Below, one piece after another: positions 7,517-13,457 of a stretch of DNA of 24,847 nucleotides (position 1 is the first letter of the stretch; each line of letters begins with the position of its first letter). The DNA lies in the NCBI GenBank assembly GCA_044370695.1, contig JBILVB010000040.1, positions 1 to 24,847 on the forward strand, read 5' to 3'. Under the pieces are notes generated by a model that had not been told where the DNA came from, ran no database searches, and worked only from the letters and a program-made list of their open reading frames with translations. The DNA comes from JBEIFW01 sp044370695. GTDB lineage: Bacteria > Actinomycetota > Acidimicrobiia > Acidimicrobiales > Ilumatobacteraceae. The position numbers and the translations under genes were made by a program.

Positions 7517-7528
7517 ACGTCTAGACGT
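7517..7528. promoter_or_regulatory. Putative GntR/HutC-type operator (ACGTCTAGACGT)
   Basis: A perfect 12-bp palindrome, ACGTCTAGACGT, whose centre GTCTAGAC matches the core recognised by HutC/DasR-type GntR regulators (DasR sites have TGGTCTAGACCA). It overlaps a second dyad, TAGACGTCTA (7514-7523), so AGACGT occurs twice in tandem. It lies 108 bp upstream of the binding-protein start and 50 bp upstream of the oxidoreductase start. The GntR fusion encoded in the leftward operon is the obvious candidate to bind it and could control both directions. The match is seen; the binding is inferred. Confidence 0.55.
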
Positions 7529-7565
7529 TTGCTCCTCGCCCGATGGCGGGTGCCCGTGCCGGGGC

Positions 7566-7571
7566 TACCGT
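7566..7571 (+). promoter_or_regulatory. Putative -10 element of a leaderless promoter for the LLM gene
   Basis: TACCGT fits the TANNNT -10 pattern and ends 7 nt before the ATG at 7579, the spacing expected if transcription starts on the A of the start codon. No convincing -35 is seen and there is no Shine-Dalgarno, consistent with leaderless expression. Confidence 0.45.
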
Positions 7572-7578
7572 CGGCGCG

Positions 7579-8607
7579 ATGCAGATCGACCTGATGGCCG
7601 GGGGCCTGGCCCTTCGTGAGGTGCAGGCCCTCGCCCGCGACACCCGGGCTGCGGGTTTCCACGGGATGGTGTTCACCGAGTCGGGACGCACGGCGTACTT
7701 GTCGGTCGCCGCTGCGGCGCTGGCCGTGGAGGATCTGCACCTCGCCACCGGGATCGCCGTCGCGTTCCCGCGCAGCCCGGTCGTCACGGCGTCGACGGCG
7801 TGGGAACTCGCCGAGGTCTCGGGCGGACGGTTCCGCCTCGGTCTCGGCAGCCAGGTCAAGGCCCACATCGAACGGCGCTACGGCGTGGCGTTCGACCCGC
7901 CGGGGCCACGGCTTCGTGACTACGTCGAAGCGGTCCTGGCCGTCTTCGCGGCCTACGCCGGCACCGCCAAACTCGACCACCACGGTCCCTACTACACCCA
8001 CACGCTGCTGCCCCCGGGGTGGTCGCCCGGGCGGATCCCGGTCGCTCCGCCACCGATCGACGTCTCGGCGGTCAACCCGTGGATGCTCCGGATGGCCGGC
8101 GAGGTCGCCGACGGCATCCACGTCCACCCGCTCCACACGCCCACCTACCTGCGCGAGACCCTCGCGCCCAACGTCGCTGCCGGTGCGGCGAAGGCCGGGC
8201 GGGACCCGTCCGCCGTGAAACTCCTCGTGCCGTGCTTCACGGCGCTCGGTGACACCGAGGCCGCGCGGGCGCCGTGGCGGGAAGCGGCGCGCACGCAGGT
8301 GGCGTTCTACGGATCGACACCCAACTACGCCTTCGTGTTCGACCAGATCGGCGCCGAGGGCACCACCGCCCGTATCCGGGAGAAGCAGAAGGCCGGCGAC
8401 ATCGCCGGGATGGCGGCGTGCGTGAACGACGAGATCCTCGAGCACTTCCTCGTCGAGGGTGATGCGGATGCCGTCGCCGCGGGGATCCGGTCGCGGTACC
8501 AAGGCGTCGCCGAGCGGGTGGTCCTCTACTTCGCCGGTCGGCTCTGGCGGGAGGACCCGGCGGGGTTCTCCCGACTCGGCGAGGTCGCCAGGAGCCTGTC
8601 GCAGTAG
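7579..8607 (+). CDS. LLM-class flavin/F420-dependent oxidoreductase
   Basis: A 342-residue TIM-barrel protein of the bacterial luciferase-like superfamily, resembling the actinobacterial subgroup modelled as TIGR03617 (predicted F420-dependent). Recognisable blocks are the N-terminal strand MQIDLMAGG, the LATGIAVAFPRSP strand, ELAEVSGGRFRLGLGSQ (cofactor-phosphate side) and NPWMLRMAGEVADGIHVHPL. Such enzymes oxidise or reduce small organics using F420 or FMN; the substrate is unknown. The frame opens at ATG 7543, but ATG 7579 gives the family N-terminus and is correctly spaced from a TACCGT -10, so it is preferred. It is divergent from the ABC operon and shares its palindrome-rich promoter region, so it may be co-controlled. 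It ends in TAG that is also part of the next -10 element. Confidence 0.9.
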   Translation: MQIDLMAGGLALREVQALARDTRAAGFHGMVFTESGRTAYLSVAAAALAVEDLHLATGIAVAFPRSPVVTASTAWELAEVSGGRFRLGLGSQVKAHIERRYGVAFDPPGPRLRDYVEAVLAVFAAYAGTAKLDHHGPYYTHTLLPPGWSPGRIPVAPPPIDVSAVNPWMLRMAGEVADGIHVHPLHTPTYLRETLAPNVAAGAAKAGRDPSAVKLLVPCFTALGDTEAARAPWREAARTQVAFYGSTPNYAFVFDQIGAEGTTARIREKQKAGDIAGMAACVNDEILEHFLVEGDADAVAAGIRSRYQGVAERVVLYFAGRLWREDPAGFSRLGEVARSLSQ

Positions 8608-8610
8608 GGT
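8605..8610 (+). promoter_or_regulatory. Putative -10 element overlapping the LLM stop codon
   Basis: TAGGGT begins with the TAG stop of the oxidoreductase gene. It would give a start near 8618 and a leader of about 44 nt that includes the GGGGGGA ribosome-binding sequence of the VOC gene. The same TAGGGTCCG string recurs at the thioesterase/SDR junction, where it ends 8 nt before an ATG. No clear -35. Confidence 0.4.
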
Positions 8611-8661
8611 CCGACCGTCCGGTCCAGGGGAGGCCGGCTCGCACACGGGGGGAACCGAGTC

Positions 8662-9207
8662 GTGAAGATGCTCACCCAGTACCCGCTGTTTCAGCAGGCG
8701 TACTTCGTCAACGACCTCGAGCAGGCGATCCATCACTGGAATCGCGTGCTCGGCGCCGGTCCGTTCCACATCACGCACCATCACCGCTGTGACCGGTTCA
8801 TGTACCGGGGAACCGAGCAGGAGGCCGACGTGTCGTACGCGTTCGGTTACCTCGGTGACACGATGATCCAGTTCATCGTGCAGCACGACGAGACCCCGTC
8901 CATCTATCGGGACATGTACGCGGCGGGCCAGGAGGGCTACCACCACATGGCCGTGCTGGTGAACGACTTCGAGGCCGAGTACCAACGGCTGATCGACCTC
9001 GGGTTCGAACCAGCCTGCCGGCTGTACGCCGACGGCGTCGATGCGGCGTACTTCGACACCCGGGCCTTCAACGGCGGGTTCCTCGAGATCCACGGCGACC
9101 CGCCGCACATCCTGGCTGCGTTCGCGAGCTGGCGGCGGGCGCACGAGCTGTATCGGCCCGGCGATCCGGCGATCGTCCCCCGGCGTCGGGCGGTCCCTCC
9201 GACGTGA
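8662..9207 (+). CDS. VOC (glyoxalase/bleomycin resistance-fold) family protein
   Basis: A 181-residue vicinal-oxygen-chelate protein with two beta-alpha-beta-beta-beta modules, most like the glyoxalase_4/methylmalonyl-CoA epimerase-type group. Module one begins QQAYFVNDLEQAIHHW (11-26) and runs to DTMIQFIVQ; module two begins GYHHMAVLVNDFEAEYQRL (92-110) and ends FNGGFLEIHG (136-145). Candidate metal ligands are Gln 70, His 94 or 95 and Glu 142, while the first canonical His position appears to be Gln 12, so the metal site may be atypical. The start is GTG 8662, 8 nt after a GGGGGGA Shine-Dalgarno. The 3' end overlaps the thioesterase start by 4 bp (GTGA), indicating coupling. Substrate unknown; many actinobacterial relatives lie in lipid or steroid clusters. 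Confidence 0.88.
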   Translation: MKMLTQYPLFQQAYFVNDLEQAIHHWNRVLGAGPFHITHHHRCDRFMYRGTEQEADVSYAFGYLGDTMIQFIVQHDETPSIYRDMYAAGQEGYHHMAVLVNDFEAEYQRLIDLGFEPACRLYADGVDAAYFDTRAFNGGFLEIHGDPPHILAAFASWRRAHELYRPGDPAIVPRRRAVPPT

Positions 9208-10046
9208 ACCGGCCCCGGTCCGGTCCGCAGCGGATCCAGGACGTCTCGTTCGCCGAGTTGCTCGAGCTCGAGCCGCACGGGCCGGACACCTGGGTGGGAC
9301 TGGCCGTGCAGTACCCCTGGGTGGTGCGCCTGTTCGGTGGCCAGGTGCTCGCCCAGGGCCTCCGGGCGGCCGCGCACACCGTCCCGGACGACCGCCCGGT
9401 GCACTCGCTGCATTCCTATTTCATCCGGCCGGGCACGCCGAACGAGCCGATCCGCTACGAGGTCGAGCGCTTGCGCGACGGTGGTTCGTTCAGCACCCGG
9501 GCCGTGGTGGCGCGACAGTCCTCGGGTGCGATCCTGAACCTCTCGGTCTCGTTCCAGACCCCCGAGCCCGAGGCCGACGTGCAACTGGCCACGCTTCCGG
9601 CCGAGGTCCCCTCACCCGATGCACCGGAACTCGACGACACGGGGTGGGGTCGCTTGCTCGACCGCCGCGCCGCGCCGGCGCGGACCGGGTGGGCTGCGCA
9701 CTGGATCCGCCTGCGCGCCGACCTCGGCGACGACCCGGTGCTCCAAGCCTGCGGGCTCGCCTTCATGTCGGACGCGGCGCCCACCTCGGCTGCCCGCTCG
9801 AGTCATCCGGACGCGACGGGCGAGCGGGTGCTCGACCGCGACCGGTTCATGGGGGCCAGCCTCGACCACGCCGTGTGGTTCCACCGTCCGAGCCGCGTCG
9901 ACGAGTGGCACTGGTTCGACATGGCCTCGCACGGTCTCACCGGCGGGCGCGGGCTCACCACCGGGAACGTGTTGACCGCGTCGGGGGTGCACGTCGCCAC
10001 CGTCGCTCAGGAGGTGCTCCTGCGCCGCAAGCGGTCGGCTCGCTAG
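9204..10046 (+). CDS. Acyl-CoA thioesterase, TesB type II
   Basis: A 280-residue double-hotdog thioesterase that hydrolyses acyl-CoA to free acid and CoA. Diagnostic blocks are LFGGQVLAQ (43-51), VHSLHSYFIRPG (66-77), RDGGSFSTR (91-99) and the C-terminal SLDHAVWFHRP (219-229), SHGLTGGRGL (242-251), VATVAQE (264-270). The catalytic triad of TesB (Asp, Thr/Ser, Gln) corresponds to Asp 221, Thr 246 or Ser 242, and Gln 269, all present. Length matches E. coli TesB (286). The GTG start overlaps the VOC stop by 4 bp. The gene ends in a TAG that doubles as the start of the TAGGGT -10 for the following SDR gene. It probably has a role in fatty- or steroid-acyl-CoA turnover. Confidence 0.93.
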   Translation: MNRPRSGPQRIQDVSFAELLELEPHGPDTWVGLAVQYPWVVRLFGGQVLAQGLRAAAHTVPDDRPVHSLHSYFIRPGTPNEPIRYEVERLRDGGSFSTRAVVARQSSGAILNLSVSFQTPEPEADVQLATLPAEVPSPDAPELDDTGWGRLLDRRAAPARTGWAAHWIRLRADLGDDPVLQACGLAFMSDAAPTSAARSSHPDATGERVLDRDRFMGASLDHAVWFHRPSRVDEWHWFDMASHGLTGGRGLTTGNVLTASGVHVATVAQEVLLRRKRSAR

Positions 10047-10049
10047 GGT
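10044..10049 (+). promoter_or_regulatory. Putative -10 element of a near-leaderless SDR promoter
   Basis: TAGGGT overlaps the thioesterase TAG stop and ends 8 nt before the SDR ATG at 10058, so the transcript would start on or next to the start codon. There is no Shine-Dalgarno in the 8-nt gap, which supports leaderless translation. Confidence 0.5.
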
Positions 10050-10057
10050 CCGGCGCC

Positions 10058-10984
10058 ATGGGGATCTGTGAAGGACGCGTGGCAATCGTGACGGGTGCGG
10101 GCCGGGGCATCGGCCGGGAACATGCCCTCCTGCTGGCCAGGGAGGGTGCGAAGGTCGTCGTCAACGACCTCGGCGGAGCGCCCGACGGCGAGGGCACGGA
10201 CATGACGCCGGCCCAGCAGGTGGTCGAGGAGATCCGGGGAATGGGCGGCGAGGCCGTCGTCAACGGCGACGACGTCTCGGACTGGGAAGGCGCCCAACGG
10301 ATGATCAACCAGGCCATCGCGACCTTCGGTGACCTTCACGTGCTGCTGCTCAACGCCGGGATCCTGCGGGACCGGGTGCTCGCGAACATGACCGAGGCCG
10401 AGTGGGATGCCGTGGTCAAGGTCCATCTGAAGGGCACCTTCGCCCCGGCCCGGTGGGCCACCGCCTACTGGCGCGAGCAGCACAAGGCCGGCAAGACCGT
10501 GGACGCCCGCATCATCACGACCACCTCGGTGTCGGGCATCTACGGCAATCCGGGGCAGACGAACTACGGCGCCGCCAAGGCCGGTATCGCGGCGTTCACG
10601 ATCATCGCGGCGCAGGAGGTGTACCGCTATGGCGTCACCGTCAACTGCATCTCGCCGGGCGCACTCACCCGGCTGACCGAGCCGTTGCGCCGCGAAGCGC
10701 CCACCGATGCCGAGCGTGAGGCCCGGGGGCCGCAGTGGATCGCCCCGATCGGCGCCTGGTTGGCGAGCCCGTTGTCGAAGAACGTCACCGGCCGGGTCTT
10801 CCAGGTCGCGGGTGATCGGCTGGCGATCGCCGAGATGTGGCACAAGGGCCCGGAGGCCACCCAGTCGCTCGAGCCCGGCGAACTCACCCCGGTCGTCGCG
10901 GACCTGATGGCACGGGCTCGTCTCAACGCCGACATGGGCGGCAACGACGTCGCAGGACCGGGTCGGCCGGGCCACGCCATCTGA
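10058..10984 (+). CDS. SDR family dehydrogenase, 17beta-HSD4/MFE-2-like
   Basis: A 308-residue NAD(P)-dependent short-chain dehydrogenase. It has the cofactor motif TGAGRGIG (12-19), the NDLGG segment typical of peroxisomal multifunctional enzyme 2-like SDRs, NAG (99-101), and the catalytic Ser near 157-159 with Tyr 170 and Lys 174 (NYGAAK). Relatives oxidise 3-hydroxyacyl-CoA or hydroxysteroid substrates. A C-terminal stretch of about 50 residues (from VFQVAGDRLAIAEMW on) extends past the usual SDR core, as in MFE-2-like proteins. It follows the thioesterase by 11 bp and has its own likely leaderless promoter. Together with the thioesterase, VOC and LLM genes it suggests acyl-CoA or steroid side-chain metabolism; the exact substrate is unknown. 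Confidence 0.92.
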   Translation: MGICEGRVAIVTGAGRGIGREHALLLAREGAKVVVNDLGGAPDGEGTDMTPAQQVVEEIRGMGGEAVVNGDDVSDWEGAQRMINQAIATFGDLHVLLLNAGILRDRVLANMTEAEWDAVVKVHLKGTFAPARWATAYWREQHKAGKTVDARIITTTSVSGIYGNPGQTNYGAAKAGIAAFTIIAAQEVYRYGVTVNCISPGALTRLTEPLRREAPTDAEREARGPQWIAPIGAWLASPLSKNVTGRVFQVAGDRLAIAEMWHKGPEATQSLEPGELTPVVADLMARARLNADMGGNDVAGPGRPGHAI

Positions 10985-10999
10985 CCGACGCGGCTCCCG

Positions 11000-11428
11000 T
11001 CAGTCGTTGAGGGCCTGGAGGGCGGCGACGGCTCGCGGGAACCACGCGGTCAGCCCACCGGACGCGAGGTCGACCCGCAGCCCGGCGTCGCACAACGGAA
11101 GCGTCGTGTCGACGTCCTGGTGGCGGACGATCTCGCCGATCACCCAGGCGGTGGGCGTCAGTGCTGCGCCGGTTCGGAACGGCCACCGGACCATGAGCCG
11201 GCTCCCGATCGGCGGTGCGATCTGCGGCAAGGACCGCAGGCGCAGACCGCTGATCGACGCGTCGATCATCCAGCACGTCTTCCAGATGCTCGGGGCGCTG
11301 ATGAGTGCGAACGTCGTCGGCGTGTCGACGCGCACGCGCGGCGCCGCTCGACGGTCCGTGCCGTCGTACCCACCGCTAGCCCGCCACGCGGCGACGTCGG
11401 ATTCCGGCACGACACGCGGTATCGGCAA
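11000..11428 (-). CDS. PilZ-domain protein (predicted c-di-GMP binding)
   Basis: A 142-residue single-domain protein. The two PilZ nucleotide-binding motifs are visible: RxxxR in RRAAPR (Arg 27 and Arg 31) and D/NxSxxG as DASISG (Asp 56, Ser 58, Gly 61). These bind cyclic di-GMP in characterised members. The frame starts at TTG 11428; a GTG six codons later (VPESD) is an alternative, so the N-terminus is uncertain by a few residues. It converges on the SDR gene with a 15-bp gap and diverges from the alpha/beta hydrolase, 70 bp away. No GGDEF or EAL protein is in the window, so its partner is unknown; it may act as a stand-alone c-di-GMP effector in the cytoplasm. Confidence 0.82.
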   Translation of the reverse strand: MPIPRVVPESDVAAWRASGGYDGTDRRAAPRVRVDTPTTFALISAPSIWKTCWMIDASISGLRLRSLPQIAPPIGSRLMVRWPFRTGAALTPTAWVIGEIVRHQDVDTTLPLCDAGLRVDLASGGLTAWFPRAVAALQALND

Positions 11429-11484
11429 TCCACCCGCCCGGTTTCGTCAACCTTCGATCCGATCCGGCGCAGTCCCCGGTAGGG

Positions 11485-11490
11485 CAGACT
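11485..11490 (+). promoter_or_regulatory. Weak -10-like element before the hydrolase GTG
   Basis: CAGACT lies 8 nt before the GTG at 11499, the same distance as for the SDR gene, and a TAGGGC lies just upstream (11480-11485). Either could be the -10 of a leaderless promoter in the 70-bp gap shared with the divergent PilZ gene. The match is weak. Confidence 0.25.
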
Positions 11491-11498
11491 CCAGGGCT

Positions 11499-12698
11499 GT
11501 GGAGAACCTCGACGTCCATCTCGGCGGTCGCCGTCCAGCGGGGCTCAGCTACTGGCCGCTGCCGCAGGATGCGCCCGCAGTCGACATCCCTCGGGAATCG
11601 ATCCGGATCGTCACGCACGACGGGGCGCTCGTTCGCGGTCTGCTGTGGACGCCGCCGGGCGGCAGACCGTGGAAGACCGCCGTGATCCTGTCGCACCCTC
11701 GTGGCGACTTCAGCGTCCACTACGCGTGCCCCTTGCTCGCTGCGGCGGGCTACGCCGTCCTCGGGTTCGGCACCCGCTACCTGAACAACGACACGGACTG
11801 CCTCCACGAAGCGCTCGTCACCGACGTGGAGGCCGTGGTCGCAGAGGTCCGCCGTCGCGGTGCCGAGGCCGTGGTGCTGCTCGGCAACTCGGGCGGCGGC
11901 TCGCTGATGGCGCTCGCCCAGGCCGAGCGGAGCCTCGGCGACGGCTGGGTCGGTATGGCCGCCCACCCCGGCGAGGGCGTGTTCATGATGAACACGATCG
12001 ACCCGTCGGTCGCCGACGAGAACGACCCGTTCAGCGTGGTGCCCGAACTCGACATGTACGACCCCGACAACGGCTGGCGCCCCTGGCCCGAGCCGTGCAC
12101 CTACGACCGCGACTGGCTCGCTCGATACCGCGTCGCCCAGCGCGACCGGGTCGCCCGTCTCGACGCGGTGGCGAAGGCGTCGCTGGCCGAGGCCGAGCAG
12201 GCGCGCCAGCGGTCCGGCGCCGTCGACAAGGCACTCGACCCCGCCGGATGGCGTCACCTGCGGGCCCGTGCGGTGTCCATGAAGTACATGGTCATCTACC
12301 GGACGCTCGCCAACCCGGCCTACCTCGATCTGACGATCGACCCCGACGAACGTCCGATGGGCAGTCTGTTCGCCTTCCCGGACCCGCTCGACGCCAACTA
12401 CGGCCGCGGGGGGCTCTCGCGCACGATGACCGCCCGGGGCTGGCTGTCGACGTGGTCGGGCTTGTCGAGCCATGCGCGGCTGGCCGACACGATGCCGGCG
12501 ATCACCGTGCCGACGCTGCTCGTCCACCCGACGGCGGACACCGAGATCCGGCTCCACGAGGCCCGAGCCATCTCGGCTGCATCGGGGGCGGCCGACAACA
12601 CCTACGTCGAGATGACCGGGGCTCCCCACTATCTCGAGGGTCACCGGCCCGAGGCCATGGGCATCGTGGCGGAATGGCTGGCGAAGCGGTACCCCTGA
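11499..12698 (+). CDS. Alpha/beta hydrolase
   Basis: A 399-residue predicted serine hydrolase. The nucleophile elbow is GNSGGGS with Ser 131, after the strand AVVLLG; the acid is likely Asp 347 in HPTADTEIRL, and the base His 377 in GAPHYLEGH. A helical lid of about 150 residues between elbow and acid (DPFSVV to the SHARLADTMPAITV region) is unusually long and contains the DPDNGWRPWPEP segment. N-terminal strand IVTHDGALVRGLLWTP and HPRGDFSVHY (oxyanion side) fit esterases acting on bulky carboxylic esters. The frame is open far upstream; GTG 11499 is chosen because homology-like sequence begins near it and upstream codons read antisense to the PilZ gene. Start uncertain, family clear, substrate unknown. 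Confidence 0.85.
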   Translation: MENLDVHLGGRRPAGLSYWPLPQDAPAVDIPRESIRIVTHDGALVRGLLWTPPGGRPWKTAVILSHPRGDFSVHYACPLLAAAGYAVLGFGTRYLNNDTDCLHEALVTDVEAVVAEVRRRGAEAVVLLGNSGGGSLMALAQAERSLGDGWVGMAAHPGEGVFMMNTIDPSVADENDPFSVVPELDMYDPDNGWRPWPEPCTYDRDWLARYRVAQRDRVARLDAVAKASLAEAEQARQRSGAVDKALDPAGWRHLRARAVSMKYMVIYRTLANPAYLDLTIDPDERPMGSLFAFPDPLDANYGRGGLSRTMTARGWLSTWSGLSSHARLADTMPAITVPTLLVHPTADTEIRLHEARAISAASGAADNTYVEMTGAPHYLEGHRPEAMGIVAEWLAKRYP

Positions 12699-12724
12699 GC
12701 ACGGCCGTACGGATCCCCGGTAAC

Positions 12725-12739
12725 CCTCCTCCCAGGAGG
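12725..12739. promoter_or_regulatory. Inverted repeat CCTCCT-CCC-AGGAGG at the response-regulator promoter
   Basis: A perfect 6-bp dyad with a 3-nt spacer is extended by an AA/TT pair across a bulged C. It lies where the -35 box of the response-regulator promoter should be (17 nt before TAGCCT). It could be a site for autoregulation, though OmpR-type proteins more often use direct repeats. An 8-bp palindrome CCGTACGG is at 12705-12712. Confidence 0.35.
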
Positions 12740-12756
12740 TTCCCAGTCTTCGTCGA

Positions 12757-12762
12757 TAGCCT
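12757..12762 (+). promoter_or_regulatory. -10 element of a leaderless response-regulator promoter
   Basis: TAGCCT ends exactly 7 nt before the ATG at 12770, so transcription would begin on the start codon. The AGGAGG at 12734-12739 is too far from the ATG (30 nt) to act as a ribosome-binding site, which fits leaderless expression. Confidence 0.5.
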
Positions 12763-12769
12763 GGCCACG

Positions 12770-13456
12770 ATGACCAAGGTGCTGCGGGCCCTCGTCGTCG
12801 ACGACGAGGACAACATCGCGTTCCTCGTCGCCTCGGCACTGCGGCTGCAGGGGATGGTGACTGCGACGGCATCCGGCGGGTTCGAGGCGTTGCGACAGCT
12901 CCAGAGCTTCGGACCCGACGTCGTGGTCCTCGACGTGATGTTGCCCGACCTCGACGGCTTCGAGGTGCTCCGGCGGATGCGGAACGACGGCCATCGCCAG
13001 CCGGTGTTGTTCCTATCGGCGCGCGACGCGACCGAAGACCGGGTGCGGGGGCTCACGATCGGTGGCGACGACTACGTGCCGAAGCCCTTCTCCATCGAGG
13101 AACTCCTCGCACGGGTGGGCGCCGTGCTGCGCCGGGCGGGTCTCGGCGAACAGCGTGCGGCTCTCGCCTGCGGTGACGTGGTGATGGACGACGAGGCGCG
13201 GGTGGTCACCAAGGCGGGTCGGGAGGTGCACCTCTCGCGCACCGAATACGAACTGCTCCGTTATCTGCTCACGAACGCCGGGCGTGTCCTCACCCGCGCC
13301 CAGATCCTCGACCACGTCTGGGACTACGACTTCGAGGGTGACCCGGCGATCGTGGAGACCTTCATCAGCTACCTGCGTCGCAAGGTCGACACCACCGAAC
13401 CACGCTTGATCCACACGGTCCGGGGCGTCGGGTACTCGATCCGGGTCCCGGGCTGA
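12770..13456 (+). CDS. OmpR/PhoB-family response regulator
   Basis: A 228-residue two-component regulator. The receiver domain (about 4-118) has the acidic pair Asp 11/Asp 12, phosphoacceptor Asp 55 (VVLDVMLPD), Ser 83 at the switch position and Lys 105 in PKPFS. The C-terminal winged helix (about 130-226) has LSRTEYELLRYLLTNAGRVLTR, FISYLRRKVD and the terminal HTVRGVGYSIR. Length is standard. ATG 12770 begins the receiver fold exactly and is correctly spaced from TAGCCT. The kinase gene follows after 1 bp, so this is the cognate pair. The regulated genes cannot be read from the sequence; the dyad upstream suggests autoregulation. It belongs to the broad actinobacterial PrrA/MprA/TcrA-like set, and no specific orthologue is claimed. 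Confidence 0.96.
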   Translation: MTKVLRALVVDDEDNIAFLVASALRLQGMVTATASGGFEALRQLQSFGPDVVVLDVMLPDLDGFEVLRRMRNDGHRQPVLFLSARDATEDRVRGLTIGGDDYVPKPFSIEELLARVGAVLRRAGLGEQRAALACGDVVMDDEARVVTKAGREVHLSRTEYELLRYLLTNAGRVLTRAQILDHVWDYDFEGDPAIVETFISYLRRKVDTTEPRLIHTVRGVGYSIRVPG

Positions 13457-13457
13457 G

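Noticed and set aside
7513..9144. A 543-codon open frame on the minus strand across the LLM and VOC genes
   Set aside because: It is antisense to two clearly homologous genes, has a biased Arg/Asp/Val/Gly composition typical of high-GC shadow frames and shows no recognisable domain.
11376..12872. A 498-codon minus-strand open frame opposite the alpha/beta hydrolase
   Set aside because: No known motif, composition of a shadow frame, and the plus strand has a complete hydrolase triad.
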